Positions 1-7,740 of a stretch of DNA of 64,000 nucleotides are shown piece by piece. This stretch comes from Clostridia bacterium (lineage in GTDB: Bacteria; Bacillota; Clostridia; Oscillospirales; CAG-272). Numbering within the stretch: position 1 is the first letter of the stretch; each line of letters starts with the position of its first letter. The translations under genes were made by a program, and so were the position numbers. The DNA lies in NCBI GenBank assembly GCA_017428635.1, contig JAFRQK010000044.1, positions 1 through 64,000 on the forward strand, given 5' to 3'. The notes under the pieces are model-generated. The model was not told the origin of the DNA and searched no databases. It saw only the letters and a program-made list of their open reading frames with translations.

Positions 1-192
1 CGCGGGGTCGAACCGACCGCCTCCTACGCCTTGCATATAACCTTTTTCGGATACGTATAAGACGGCGTTCCTGCTCCATCTTCCCGCGTCAACGTCGACG
101 TACTCTTCTTTCGCGCCGACGGTGAGCGGCGTGGCGAAAGAGAAGAGCATCACCGCCGCCAGAAACAATGCGAGCGATCCGAGGGCTTTCAT
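1..192 (-). CDS. SLH-domain secreted surface protein (5' part only)
   Basis: Only the first 64 codons lie in the window; the gene runs off the left edge. The product starts with a signal peptide (MKALGSLALF, then a hydrophobic stretch ending near LTVGA). An S-layer homology repeat follows: YVDVDAGRWSRNAV, then YVSEKGYMQGVGGGRFDP, which matches the SLH pattern of aspartates, a Trp and a GxMxGxGxxxFxP turn. SLH domains anchor proteins to cell-wall polymers. The start is supported by AAGGGAGGA just upstream on the minus strand. It follows the aldolase gene by 22 bp and may be the last gene of the sugar operon. The function beyond cell-wall attachment cannot be seen. Confidence 0.8.
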   Translation of the reverse strand, partial: MKALGSLALFLAAVMLFSFATPLTVGAKEEYVDVDAGRWSRNAVLYVSEKGYMQGVGGGRFDPA

Positions 193-214
193 GAGGGTGT
201 CCTCCCTTTATTTT

Positions 215-1054
215 TTACGCCTTTCCGGCTGAGCCGCACATATCTATCTTGTCCAGACAAAGAGCAACGACGGCGTCGCGTCCCGGTCCCATGAACTTTT
301 TCGGGTCGATGATCGTCTCGTCGGCGAGCGCCGTCCTGACCGCTCCGGTCATAGCGGCGCGCAGTTCGGTCGCAAAGTTGACTTTGCTCATACCGAGCGA
401 GATCGCGCGTTTGACGCTTTCGGTCGGGATACCGGAGCCGCCGTGAAGAACGAGCGGCGTGTCTATCCTGTTCTTTATGACGTCGATGCGGTCGAAATCG
501 AGTTTCGGCTCGCCCTTGTAGAAGCCGTGCGCCGTTCCGATCGCAATAGCGAGGATATCGACGCCGGTCCTCTCAACGAACTCTTCCGCTTCTTCGGGTT
601 CCGTGTATATGATCGAAGCGGACACGTTGTCTTCTTTTCCGCCGACCGTTCCGAGTTCCGCCTCTACGGTCACGCCCATCGGGCGCGCCGCGTCGACGAC
701 CTTTCGGGTAAGGGAGACGTTCTCCTCGAACGGCATCTTCGAGCCGTCGAACATTACGGACGTGTATCCTGCCCAGAGCGCGCGCATCACGGCGTCGAAC
801 GAAGTGCAGTGATCGAGGTGCAGAGCGACAGGGACGGAAGCCCTGTCAGCGACCGTTTTCACCATCGCGACCGCCATATCCTCGCCGATGTATTTCACGG
901 TCGGCATCGTCGTCTGGATCATTACGGGCGAGCGAACGCTCTCCGCCGCGGAGACGATCGCCTGGACCATCTCCATGTTTTCCGCGTTGAAAGCGGGGAC
1001 GGCGTATCTGCCCTCGCGCGCGGCTTTTATCATCTTAAAACTCGAAACAAACAT
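215..1054 (-). CDS. Class II (zinc-dependent) fructose/tagatose-bisphosphate aldolase family protein
   Basis: A 279-residue (beta/alpha)8 aldolase of the ketose-bisphosphate family, which splits a ketose bisphosphate (fructose- or tagatose-1,6-bisphosphate, or a relative) into two trioses. Visible signatures are the catalytic and zinc motif HLDH near residues 79-82, the AELG metal motif near 131, GTAHG near 172 and the phosphate-binding HGGSG near 203. The length is normal for the family. It lies 18 bp downstream of a PfkB sugar kinase gene on the same strand, so the pair probably phosphorylates and then cleaves one sugar. The exact stereochemistry of the substrate cannot be read from the sequence. 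Confidence 0.88.
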   Translation of the reverse strand: MFVSSFKMIKAAREGRYAVPAFNAENMEMVQAIVSAAESVRSPVMIQTTMPTVKYIGEDMAVAMVKTVADRASVPVALHLDHCTSFDAVMRALWAGYTSVMFDGSKMPFEENVSLTRKVVDAARPMGVTVEAELGTVGGKEDNVSASIIYTEPEEAEEFVERTGVDILAIAIGTAHGFYKGEPKLDFDRIDVIKNRIDTPLVLHGGSGIPTESVKRAISLGMSKVNFATELRAAMTGAVRTALADETIIDPKKFMGPGRDAVVALCLDKIDMCGSAGKA

Positions 1055-1072
1055 ATCAGGCAGGGTCCTTTC

Positions 1073-1999
1073 TTACATTTCCGGGTTTGCGTCGATTATC
1101 GCCTTGACGTTTTCGGGGTTGATCTTTCCCTCCATCGGGCCGAACGCTCCGATGTTGAGCGTAGCGGCGGCGGAAGCGAGGCGCGTGCAGTCGGGGATCG
1201 AAAGTCCTTCCTCGAGACCGCAGAGGAACGCCGCGTCGAAGGAGTCGCCCGCTCCCGTCGCGTCGACGGGCTTCATCGGGTAAACTCCCATCTCGAAATA
1301 CTCGCCGTCCTTGGTGAAGATCCGGCAGCCCTTCGAGCCGTTCTTCAGAGCGACGATCTCGACGGAGCCGTCGCCGAAGCATTTCTGAACCGCGTCTTCG
1401 ACCGTCTCTTTGCCCGTTATCATCAGGAGTTCCGAAACGCCGGGCATAAAGACGCTCGTCATCGCCATTATCTCATCCACGAGCGAGGAGTCGCCGAGCA
1501 GCTCCGGACGGATATTCGGGTCAAACGAGATCTTCGCGCCGCGCTCGCGGAACTTCCTCGCCGCCTTGATGATCTCGCGTCCGAAAACGTCGCGGCTCAT
1601 CACGGAACAGCCCATGATGTGGAAGAAATCGGCGGCGGGGACCTCGTCGGGGCATACCGCCTTCGCCGCGGGAGTGTTTCCTATGTGGAATATGAATTTT
1701 CTCGAACCGTCGTTGAAATAGGTGACGAACGCGCAGCCCGTGGAGCACGTCTCGTCGATCAGCACGTGGCTGAGGTCGACTCCGTCGCCTCCGAGCCGTT
1801 CGGTGAGGCACTTTCCGAAGTCGTCACGGCCGACGCCGCTGATGATACCGGCCTTGTGACCGAGGCGCGCGACCGTGTCGATGAATATCCCGGGCGCTCC
1901 GCTCGGGAACGGACCTACGAAGGTGCCCGCTTTATCGAGCGGAGAATCCACGCGGTCTCTCATTATTTCGACGATAAGTTCGCCCATTGTCCAGATCAT
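1073..1999 (-). CDS. PfkB/ribokinase-family carbohydrate kinase
   Basis: 308 residues, normal for the family. The C-terminal PfkB signature DATGAGDSFDAAF carries the catalytic Asp and the anion hole; the N-terminal GELIVEI and the GGDGVD region match the sugar-binding lid half. It transfers phosphate from ATP to a sugar, probably a ketohexose or ketohexose phosphate given its partners. It sits between the GH127 gene (21 bp upstream) and the aldolase gene (18 bp downstream), all on the minus strand and likely cotranscribed. It resembles 2-keto-3-deoxygluconate and fructokinase-type members, but the substrate is inferred only from context. Confidence 0.88.
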   Translation of the reverse strand: MIWTMGELIVEIMRDRVDSPLDKAGTFVGPFPSGAPGIFIDTVARLGHKAGIISGVGRDDFGKCLTERLGGDGVDLSHVLIDETCSTGCAFVTYFNDGSRKFIFHIGNTPAAKAVCPDEVPAADFFHIMGCSVMSRDVFGREIIKAARKFRERGAKISFDPNIRPELLGDSSLVDEIMAMTSVFMPGVSELLMITGKETVEDAVQKCFGDGSVEIVALKNGSKGCRIFTKDGEYFEMGVYPMKPVDATGAGDSFDAAFLCGLEEGLSIPDCTRLASAAATLNIGAFGPMEGKINPENVKAIIDANPEM

Positions 2000-2020
2000 G
2001 ATATATATCCTCCGATGTGA

Positions 2021-4024
2021 TTATTTTTCGTAGTGCGGGAAAACGGAAAGGCGCGCGTGCATACAGCCGAGAGGGACGAGCTGCAGGGTGAGTTCCTCTC
2101 CTTCAAGTCGCGGCGGCGACGGCGGCACGGGCGCGACCGTGAGATCGTCGCCGATCCCCCATCCCGCGGCGCGTCGGCCTTTGACGGTCAGAACGACGGG
2201 AGCCGACCCCGGCGTGAACGGATCGTCCGTTACGGGCGATCGGTCGATCTTCACGGGAGCCGAGAGGTAAAGAGCGGGGAACAGAGGATCCTCCGCACGG
2301 ACGTCCTTATCGGTCCACACGCGGCCCGATCTGTCGGTATGCGTATTCGCGTCGGTCCATATCTCGCGGTATCTCAGCGAGAAATCGAGCGGGCCGAGCC
2401 CGACCGAAACGGAATCGTTGTTTTGCGGATATCTGTCGAACCGCACGGACGCTTTGAAGTCGAGCGTTATCTCGTCGCCGTTCTCCGCGGTGAGGCGGAC
2501 GAATCCGCTCTTCACCTCAAGCGGGAAAGATCCGTTTTTCGAGCCGAGCGATCCTCCCTCGCACCACGACGGGACCCTCAGGTAAAGAGGGAAGGGCGCG
2601 TCGCAGCTCACCGTGAGTTTCACGGAGCACTCGAACGGATAGCCGGTCTTCTCGTCGATCTTCACGCGGTTTTCGCCGATCTTCGTTTCAGCCGAAGCGG
2701 GGGAGTAGGATAAAAGCGCTATCCCATCGTGCGTTTTTGCGAACGTAGACTGAACGAAGTTCGGCCACGTCATCCCCGCGTTGTGCTGACAGCAGCGGTA
2801 CCCGAACGCCGTGTACCGCGTCATCATCCCTTTGTTGTGATAATCTCTGTCGCGTTCGTCGAGCTCCGGCTGGTTGTCAGCAGTCAGATAGTGGAGCGCC
2901 GAGTAATCGGGAGTGTGCGACGCCGGATAACTGTTGAAGATGATCCGCTCGGCGCGGTCCGCCCAGACGGGTTCGCCCGTAAGCGACGCCAGAACGTTGA
3001 AACTCCTGACGATCTCGCCCATAGCGCACGTTTCCGTCGCCTGACGCGGATCGGTCTTTCCCTCGCGGGTGCATTCGTCGGCGGCCCAGAGACCGCCGGG
3101 CATCTGACCCCACGCGCTCATGTGCTCCTCGTATTTGTGCCGCGAGATCTCAATATCTTCACGGTCGCGTGAGAGGGGATAGTTCTGCGCGGCGTAGCGG
3201 AACCGCTCGGCGAAGTTCACGACGTGGCGGTCGGGACCCGGATCGGACCGGTCTTTTGCGATCCGGTCGAGGCGTCTGACGAGAGACGATAGTTTTTCGT
3301 CGCCCGTCATCCGGTATATCCTGACGATGATCGGAACCGCGTCGCAGAGTCGGTCCGACTGGATCGACATCTGCCACTCGTAACAATCGTCCGGCGACGG
3401 GATGAGTTCCCCTTCCGGAAGATCGTAACAGTAACGGAAAAATGCGTGAAGTAGATCGGAGATCGCCCCGTCTCCGGTGCTGTCGTAACGATCGGCGAGC
3501 GCCTCCGTCATAACGAAATGGGGCCACAGATCGGGAGCGGTACCGCGCCTGGTTCTGACGTGACGAAGGGATTCGGGACCGAAATATCCGTCGTCTCTGC
3601 GCGACGCGATGATCGCGTCGAAATACCTGTCGCAAAGGGCGGTCAGCCGTTCGTTCTTCGAAAGACACGCGAGTTTGTTCGCGCCTCGGAGCCAGTACGC
3701 CTGCTCCTCCCACGCGGTGGCGGCGTAGATATATTCTTTCTCGCCGTACGGATCGTATCCGTACTCTTTTCTGCTTTTCTCCCATTCGGCGATCGCTTCT
3801 TCCTCGGTCATGTCCCACCTGAGCCATCCGTTGCTCTCCCGCATGAAAAACGAGATGTCCCCCATGTGGGAGAAATAGCCGTCCGCCGAGCGGCGGATCT
3901 GCTCGAAGAGCCACCCGGAGGGGCTGATATCGCACAGCGGCAGCGGTGTGAGAACGGGAGGGAGCGCGCCGACCGCCGGCGCGTCGGCCGGCGGGATAAC
4001 GGGGATAAAAGAGGGGTCTCTCAA
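2021..4024 (-). CDS. GH127 / DUF1680 family glycoside hydrolase (beta-L-arabinofuranosidase-like)
   Basis: 667 residues with the (alpha/alpha)6-barrel layout of the DUF1680/GH127 family. Known GH127 enzymes use a zinc-bound cysteine nucleophile held by one Glu and three Cys. The matching residues are visible here: Glu331 and Cys333 in ATETCAMGE, and Cys411-Cys412 in GYRCCQHN. No signal peptide is seen, so it should act in the cytoplasm on imported oligosaccharides. It is five bp from the epimerase gene and 21 bp from the kinase gene, consistent with one catabolic operon. Related families (GH121, GH137, GH146) are possible. Arabinofuranose specificity is family knowledge, not demonstrated by this sequence. 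Confidence 0.82.
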   Translation of the reverse strand: MRDPSFIPVIPPADAPAVGALPPVLTPLPLCDISPSGWLFEQIRRSADGYFSHMGDISFFMRESNGWLRWDMTEEEAIAEWEKSRKEYGYDPYGEKEYIYAATAWEEQAYWLRGANKLACLSKNERLTALCDRYFDAIIASRRDDGYFGPESLRHVRTRRGTAPDLWPHFVMTEALADRYDSTGDGAISDLLHAFFRYCYDLPEGELIPSPDDCYEWQMSIQSDRLCDAVPIIVRIYRMTGDEKLSSLVRRLDRIAKDRSDPGPDRHVVNFAERFRYAAQNYPLSRDREDIEISRHKYEEHMSAWGQMPGGLWAADECTREGKTDPRQATETCAMGEIVRSFNVLASLTGEPVWADRAERIIFNSYPASHTPDYSALHYLTADNQPELDERDRDYHNKGMMTRYTAFGYRCCQHNAGMTWPNFVQSTFAKTHDGIALLSYSPASAETKIGENRVKIDEKTGYPFECSVKLTVSCDAPFPLYLRVPSWCEGGSLGSKNGSFPLEVKSGFVRLTAENGDEITLDFKASVRFDRYPQNNDSVSVGLGPLDFSLRYREIWTDANTHTDRSGRVWTDKDVRAEDPLFPALYLSAPVKIDRSPVTDDPFTPGSAPVVLTVKGRRAAGWGIGDDLTVAPVPPSPPRLEGEELTLQLVPLGCMHARLSVFPHYEK

Positions 4025-4029
4025 AGCGG

Positions 4030-4896
4030 TCAGCCCTCGAATTTGCCTCTCAGGAATTCAAGCGACTTCTTGATGTTGACGTCCATCTGCGCCTCGTCCG
4101 CGTTATCGGAAAGATCGCGCCAGACTTTGATGTCGGAGCCGACTTTGCCGCCCATCTTGACGAACGGCTCCATGACGACGTTGCCGTCGTAGCCGATCTC
4201 GCGGAGCGCCGCGCCGATCTCGTCCCACGGAAGCCTGCCCTGGCCGGGGAGTTTTCTGTTCGCTTCGCCGACGTGGACGTGAGCGAGAAGATCGCCGGCG
4301 GTGCGGATCGCGCCGCCCATGGAGTCCTCTTCTATGTTCATGTGGAACGTGTCGAGAAGGAGTTTGACCGCCGGCATATCGACGTCGCGGCAGAACCGGA
4401 CGCCTTCCTCGGCGGTGTTCAGAATGTTGGTCTCGAAGCGGTTGACGACCTCGAGGCAGTATTTGATGCCGAGTTCGCCCGCGACGTGGCCGAGTTTTTT
4501 GACGCTGTCGACGCCGCGCGCCCAGATGGCGGGTTTGTCGAGGTCGGTGAAGTCGCACGGCCAGTACGTGTACATAACTCCGACGATCGAGCGGGAGTCG
4601 AGTTTATCCATCTGCTTCATGATATCGGAGAGGAACTTGATGCCGCGCTCTCTGGTCTCGGGATCGGACGAGCCGACGTCGTATTTTTTAGCCGGGCCGA
4701 TGTTCGAGGTGATGATGATGCCGAGGTCCTTCGCGAGCGCTTTCAGCTCGGCGAGGTAGGAGTCGGACATGCCGAGAAGATCTCCCGCGGAGATCTCGAG
4801 GATGTCGAAGCCGATATCGGCGGCTTTCTTCGCGAAATGCTTGTAGTCTCCGGTCCATTCGTGCGTCCAGTAAGCGTACAGTGTTCCGTATTTCAT
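4030..4896 (-). CDS. Ketose 3-epimerase (D-tagatose/D-allulose 3-epimerase family)
   Basis: 288-residue TIM barrel that interconverts ketohexoses at C3 with a divalent metal. The start at MKYGTLYAYWTHEW matches the classic N-terminus of D-psicose 3-epimerases. An ATG ten codons upstream is in frame, but GGAACGGAG sits at the right distance only for the start chosen. Catalytic and metal residues are visible in CLEVVNRFE (Glu), LLLDTFHMNIEED (Asp), HVHVGEANRKLPGQG (His, plus substrate loop) and VMEPFVKMGG (Glu). It leads the operon behind a clear promoter and is followed 5 bp later by the GH127 gene. The preferred ketose (allulose, tagatose, fructose or ribulose-like) is unknown. Confidence 0.9.
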   Translation of the reverse strand: MKYGTLYAYWTHEWTGDYKHFAKKAADIGFDILEISAGDLLGMSDSYLAELKALAKDLGIIITSNIGPAKKYDVGSSDPETRERGIKFLSDIMKQMDKLDSRSIVGVMYTYWPCDFTDLDKPAIWARGVDSVKKLGHVAGELGIKYCLEVVNRFETNILNTAEEGVRFCRDVDMPAVKLLLDTFHMNIEEDSMGGAIRTAGDLLAHVHVGEANRKLPGQGRLPWDEIGAALREIGYDGNVVMEPFVKMGGKVGSDIKVWRDLSDNADEAQMDVNIKKSLEFLRGKFEG

Positions 4897-4989
4897 ATAA
4901 AACTCCGTTCCGGCCCCGCAGGGCACGCCGCGCGTCGTTTGAATTTGCCTTTTCGGGCCTCGCGCGCGGGATAATTATTTACTTGTTTC

Positions 4990-5018
4990 AGTATATCACA
5001 GATTTGACTTTCCCGCAA
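4990..5018 (-). promoter_or_regulatory. Promoter of the epimerase-GH127-kinase-aldolase operon
   Basis: On the minus strand a -35 TTGCGG (5013-5018) is followed after exactly 17 bp by the -10 TATACT (4990-4995). The 5' leader is about 90 nt and GC-rich (around 4900-4980). It sits between the galM stop and the epimerase start, so the four genes downstream can be expressed without galM. Confidence 0.6.
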
Positions 5019-5022
5019 TCAG

Positions 5023-6036
5023 TCAGCGCGAAAAAGCGAACTTCGTGACCGACTTGAAGACCTCGCCGGCTTTCACGACGCACGACGGGAAACTCGGCTC
5101 GTTCGGCGAGTTCGGATAGAACTGCGTTTCGAGGCAGAAAGCCTCGTGCGGGAACAGATCTTTTCCCCCGCGGCCGCCCGGCTCGTCGAGCATGTTCGCG
5201 GTGTACAGCTGCAGGCCCGGCATATCGGTCGAGCAGACGAGCTTTATCCCCGTCGCGGGACAGAACGCCTCCGCCGCCTTTTCCTTGAGAGCGCGCGGCT
5301 CGCCGGACAGACAGAAATTGTGGTCGTACCCTTTTTCGGCGACGATCTGCGGATGATCGGATGCGATCCCGTCGCCGATCCGGCGCGCTTCGCGAAGATC
5401 GAACGGGGTGCCCCCGACGGGCGTGAGTTCTCCGGTCGGGATCATATCGGTGTCGATCGGGCAGAACGCGAAGGCGTCGATCGAGAGATACGTGTCGAGG
5501 CAGTTTTCCGCGCCGAGCGTGAAGTACGCGTGGTTCGTGAAGTTCATCACGGTCGTCTTCGTCGATGCCGCCTCGTATCTTATTTCCAGAGCGTCGTCAG
5601 CGACCGTAAAAGTGACGGAGAATCTCATCTCTCCCGGGAAACCGCCCTCGCCGTCGGGGCTGAGGATCGAAAAACGCGCGGATGATCCGTCGACCTGCTC
5701 GCCTCTCAGTATCCTGAAGCGGAAACCCGGCGCGCCGCCGTGGAGCGTCGTTTTCCCATTCTCGTTTTTATCAAGTTCGTATTTTACGCCGTCGAGGACG
5801 AACGCGCCGCCTCCGATGCGGTTGGCGTACCTGCCGACCGTCGCTCCCTGATACGAATCGCCGCTCACGTACCCGTCGACCGTGTCGTACCCGAGGACGC
5901 ACTCGACCCCGTCGAACAGGACGGAGCGGACCGTCGCGCCGTACTCGGAGATCCTGACCGCGAGTTTTCCCTCCGACAGAATAAAGTCGTTCACTTCGGC
6001 GCCGCCGACGGCGCCCGATCTTTCGATTTTGACCAT
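5023..6036 (-). CDS. galM: Aldose 1-epimerase (mutarotase)
   Basis: 337 residues, the usual length for galactose mutarotase, which equilibrates alpha and beta anomers of aldoses. Signatures visible are GRYANRIGGG near residue 70 (substrate Arg), TTLHGG (catalytic-site His), NFTNHAYFTLG near 166 (catalytic His) and LETQFYPNSPNEPSFPS near the C-terminus (catalytic Glu and the conserved NxP). It is cytoplasmic, with no signal peptide. It is first on the minus-strand side of the original host intergenic region and has its own TTGACA-17-TAAAAT promoter. It adds an anomer-converting step to the neighbouring sugar operon. Confidence 0.93.
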   Translation of the reverse strand: MVKIERSGAVGGAEVNDFILSEGKLAVRISEYGATVRSVLFDGVECVLGYDTVDGYVSGDSYQGATVGRYANRIGGGAFVLDGVKYELDKNENGKTTLHGGAPGFRFRILRGEQVDGSSARFSILSPDGEGGFPGEMRFSVTFTVADDALEIRYEAASTKTTVMNFTNHAYFTLGAENCLDTYLSIDAFAFCPIDTDMIPTGELTPVGGTPFDLREARRIGDGIASDHPQIVAEKGYDHNFCLSGEPRALKEKAAEAFCPATGIKLVCSTDMPGLQLYTANMLDEPGGRGGKDLFPHEAFCLETQFYPNSPNEPSFPSCVVKAGEVFKSVTKFAFSR

Positions 6037-6073
6037 GGTATTTATATCCTTTCGGCTTTATGTTTCCGTGATA

Positions 6074-6102
6074 ATTTTATCAACTCCGCCGCCCTATGTC
6101 AA
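6074..6102 (-). promoter_or_regulatory. galM: galM promoter
   Basis: Minus strand: -35 TTGACA (6097-6102), 17-bp spacer, -10 TAAAAT (6074-6079), about 38 bp ahead of the galM start. Before prophage insertion it would have been divergent from the TTGAAA promoter element at 6118-6123. Confidence 0.75.
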
Positions 6103-6117
6103 CGGGCGCGCTTTCCG

Positions 6118-6146
6118 TTGAAAAAAACGCTGAAATATGATATAAC
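6118..6146 (+). promoter_or_regulatory. Orphaned host promoter half at attL (TTGAAA-17-TATAAC)
   Basis: TTGAAA (6118-6123) lies exactly 17 bp before TATAAC (6141-6146), which overlaps the proposed att core TATGATATAA (6136-6145). In the empty site this -35 would sit 17 bp from the TATAAT now found at the right prophage end (44358-44363). It would have driven the operon beginning at 44393. Here it points into the prophage and meets a strong terminator within about 10 bp. Confidence 0.6.
6136..6145. other. attL core (TATGATATAA)
   Basis: A 10-bp sequence TATGATATAA is repeated in direct orientation at 44353-44362. The two copies bracket the whole low-GC region. This one lies about 73 bp from the stop codon of the integrase gene, the usual place for an att site. 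An alternative 11-bp repeat (TTCTGTTACTA, 6195-6205 and 44239-44249) lies inside these and is better read as arm-type integrase sites. Confidence 0.6.
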
Positions 6147-6152
6147 ATTTCT

Positions 6153-6196
6153 AAAAAAGCGGAAATCCCTTGTAAAATAGGGGTTTCCGCTTTTTT
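6153..6196. terminator. Strong bidirectional terminator at the left prophage end
   Basis: A 17-bp stem (6153-6169 with 6180-6196; one G-U pair) closes a 10-nt loop and has an A-run on the left and a T-run on the right, so it can stop transcription both ways. It ends the integrase transcript. It would also stop the orphan host promoter at attL from firing into the prophage. Confidence 0.85.
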
Positions 6197-6216
6197 CTGT
6201 TACTAACCTGTTACTA
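6195..6216. other. Putative integrase arm-binding repeats, left end
   Basis: TTCTGTTACTA (6195-6205) is followed by CTGTTACTA (6208-6216), directly beside the integrase stop. The first copy is repeated exactly at 44239-44249 near the right end. Paired short repeats on both sides of the core are typical arm sites of tyrosine recombinases; binding is inferred. Confidence 0.45.
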
Positions 6217-6217
6217 C

Positions 6218-7231
6218 TTATAAAAGAAGATTGATGGCATCCTTCAATTCCTGAAGGGTTTTGTGGGTATAAACCCTTTCACCAACATCAGTGGATTTGT
6301 GTCCCATCATCAGATCAATGGCAACCTTATTTGCACCGGCAGAATCAAGTCTTGACCGGAAAGTGTGTCTGCATTCATGCGGTGTATGCTGCATCTGATG
6401 TCCTTCCATAACCTGATTCCAAAACAGATAATATTGTGAAGGTGACATCTTCTTCCCTTTATAGGAAAACAGGTATTTGTTCCCTTCAGACATCCGCTTC
6501 CGGATGAACGGTTCAATTCTTGGATGGATCGGAACAATGCGGTCTTTACCTGCTTTGGTTTTGACACCACCTTGAATGGTCAACTTCTGAAGGTCAACCT
6601 TTTCACATTCTACACCCAACATTTCACTGATGCGGAATCCGGTATATAATAGGAACAGAACAGAATCAACCCATTCCTGATTACAGTCATTCCACAATGC
6701 TTTGATTTCCTGATCTTCAAAAGGAACTTTGTTTGAAGGCGGTATTGGTGCAGCGTGGATCAGACTTGAATTCATCTTCACAATAATATCAAGTTCCATT
6801 GCATAGGAATCCAATTGTCCAAACAAGTTCTTAATTGCACCTTGGGTGGAATATCCACACCCACAATCATCAATGATTTCTTGCATCTGATATGCTTTGA
6901 TATTCTTATATGGTGCATTGTGAAGTTGTGCAGCGTGTTTGAATGCTGATTTATGACTTGAAGCAGATGACTTTGACATCTTTGGGAAGTCCCTTGCAGA
7001 CCACCTTTCAAACAGTTCTTTCATTGTGATCTTGGAAAGGTCAATATCAAAAGGATTCCGGTTGTATTCTGCAAGGGCAATCATGGCATCCTGACGGTTG
7101 CAGAAATATCCTAATGGTTTATACACCGGATAACCTTTTTCATTGAATCCAACAGTTTTTCTTGCACAGTATGGTTTTCTTCTGTTGCCGGATAACTTTA
7201 CAACAGACCCATATCCATTGGGGTTTTTCAT
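6218..7231 (-). CDS. int: Tyrosine recombinase / phage integrase
   Basis: 337 residues. It has an N-terminal AP2-like/SAM-like DNA-binding half (residues about 1-160) and a C-terminal catalytic domain. Catalytic residues visible are Arg in LLYTGFRISEMLGVE, His-x-x-Arg in HECRHTFRSRL, and a C-terminal GHKSTDVGERVYTH containing the second His and the nucleophilic Tyr. It cuts and rejoins DNA at attP/attB and, with an excisionase, at attL/attR. It is transcribed leftward toward attL and ends 21 bp before a strong terminator. No excisionase gene was recognised nearby. Confidence 0.95.
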   Translation of the reverse strand: MKNPNGYGSVVKLSGNRRKPYCARKTVGFNEKGYPVYKPLGYFCNRQDAMIALAEYNRNPFDIDLSKITMKELFERWSARDFPKMSKSSASSHKSAFKHAAQLHNAPYKNIKAYQMQEIIDDCGCGYSTQGAIKNLFGQLDSYAMELDIIVKMNSSLIHAAPIPPSNKVPFEDQEIKALWNDCNQEWVDSVLFLLYTGFRISEMLGVECEKVDLQKLTIQGGVKTKAGKDRIVPIHPRIEPFIRKRMSEGNKYLFSYKGKKMSPSQYYLFWNQVMEGHQMQHTPHECRHTFRSRLDSAGANKVAIDLMMGHKSTDVGERVYTHKTLQELKDAINLLL

Positions 7232-7251
7232 CTAAAATTCACCTTTCAATA

Positions 7252-7280
7252 TTGATTTTCCAAGGTGAATGTGGTATAAT
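7252..7280 (+). promoter_or_regulatory. Promoter TTGATT-17-TATAAT with flanking operator-like inverted repeat
   Basis: TTGATT (7252-7257) and TATAAT (7275-7280) are 17 bp apart on the plus strand. CAAGGTGA (7261-7268) in the spacer and TCACCTTG (7295-7302) just past the likely start site form an inverted repeat, suggesting repressor control. No ORF with a ribosome binding site follows before the terminator at 7344-7386. Confidence 0.55.
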
Positions 7281-7286
7281 AAGGAA

Positions 7287-7386
7287 TGCCAATATCACCT
7301 TGAATTCTTTTTCGTGTTTTCATTGCTGATTTGGTTTCAACCTGAACCGCTTGGTGCTGCAACACCGGGCGGTTCTTTCTTTTTAT
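7287..7386 (+). ncRNA. Putative phage small RNA of about 100 nt
   Basis: The stretch starts about 7 bp after a good -10 box. It ends at an intrinsic terminator: GAACCGC (7344-7350) pairs with GCGGTTC (7369-7375), with an inner GGTG/CACC helix and loop CTGCAA, then a T-rich tail (7376-7385). No plausible start codon with a ribosome binding site lies between. This promoter-terminator unit between int and the lysogeny genes is what an sRNA gene looks like; a regulatory or antisense role is inference. A terminated leader is the other possibility. Confidence 0.4.
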
Positions 7387-7387
7387 A

Positions 7388-7515
7388 GGTAACAGGGTAA
7401 CAGGTAACACTTGTTTTCTTTATTTTTTATTTTTATGGCATATTTGAAAAATTACAATATACATTTTTCAATTTGTTTGAAATAAAAAGGAAGTGTTACC
7501 CTGTTACCTGTTACC
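7388..7515. repeat. Facing clusters of GGTAAC / GTTACC repeats
   Basis: Three GGTAAC copies (7388-7393, 7396-7401, 7403-7408, the last extended to GGTAACACTT) face three inverted copies (7491-7515, beginning AAGTGTTACC) across 78 bp of AT-rich DNA. The same GGTAACACTT word is iterated at 21263-21549. Apart from the right cluster overlapping the stop of the 78-residue gene, 7232-7503 holds no gene. Confidence 0.7.
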
Positions 7516-7740
7516 CTTTATTTTTCTGATAATCCATCTAATCAGGGCAAAGATACCATATCCCATTGCATAGATCATCCAAAAGCACAAAACCATGCAA
7601 TACCAACACATCAGGATCATGTAATACATCAGAAGGATGAACCACATAAACCAAGCGTTGCCTTTTGTTATCCGCATACCTGCACCAATGCGAATTTTAG
7701 ACTTTCCAAGCATCTTTGACAAACCAATGAACATAATCAA
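7504..7740 (-). CDS. Small membrane protein cotranscribed with the repressor
   Basis: 78 residues. It has a basic N-terminus, then a long hydrophobic, Met/Trp-rich stretch (about residues 28-66) that should form two membrane helices, and a basic end RKIKGNR. It overlaps the repressor gene by 4 bp (ATGA) and must share its transcript, so it is expected to be made in the lysogen. Small membrane proteins in this position often block superinfection, but no family was recognised, and that role is inference from position only. Confidence 0.65.
   Translation of the reverse strand: MIMFIGLSKMLGKSKIRIGAGMRITKGNAWFMWFILLMYYMILMCWYCMVLCFWMIYAMGYGIFALIRWIIRKIKGNR

Noticed and set aside
443..2020. 525-codon plus-strand frame opposite the aldolase and kinase
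   Set aside because: Antisense shadow of two well-conserved enzymes.
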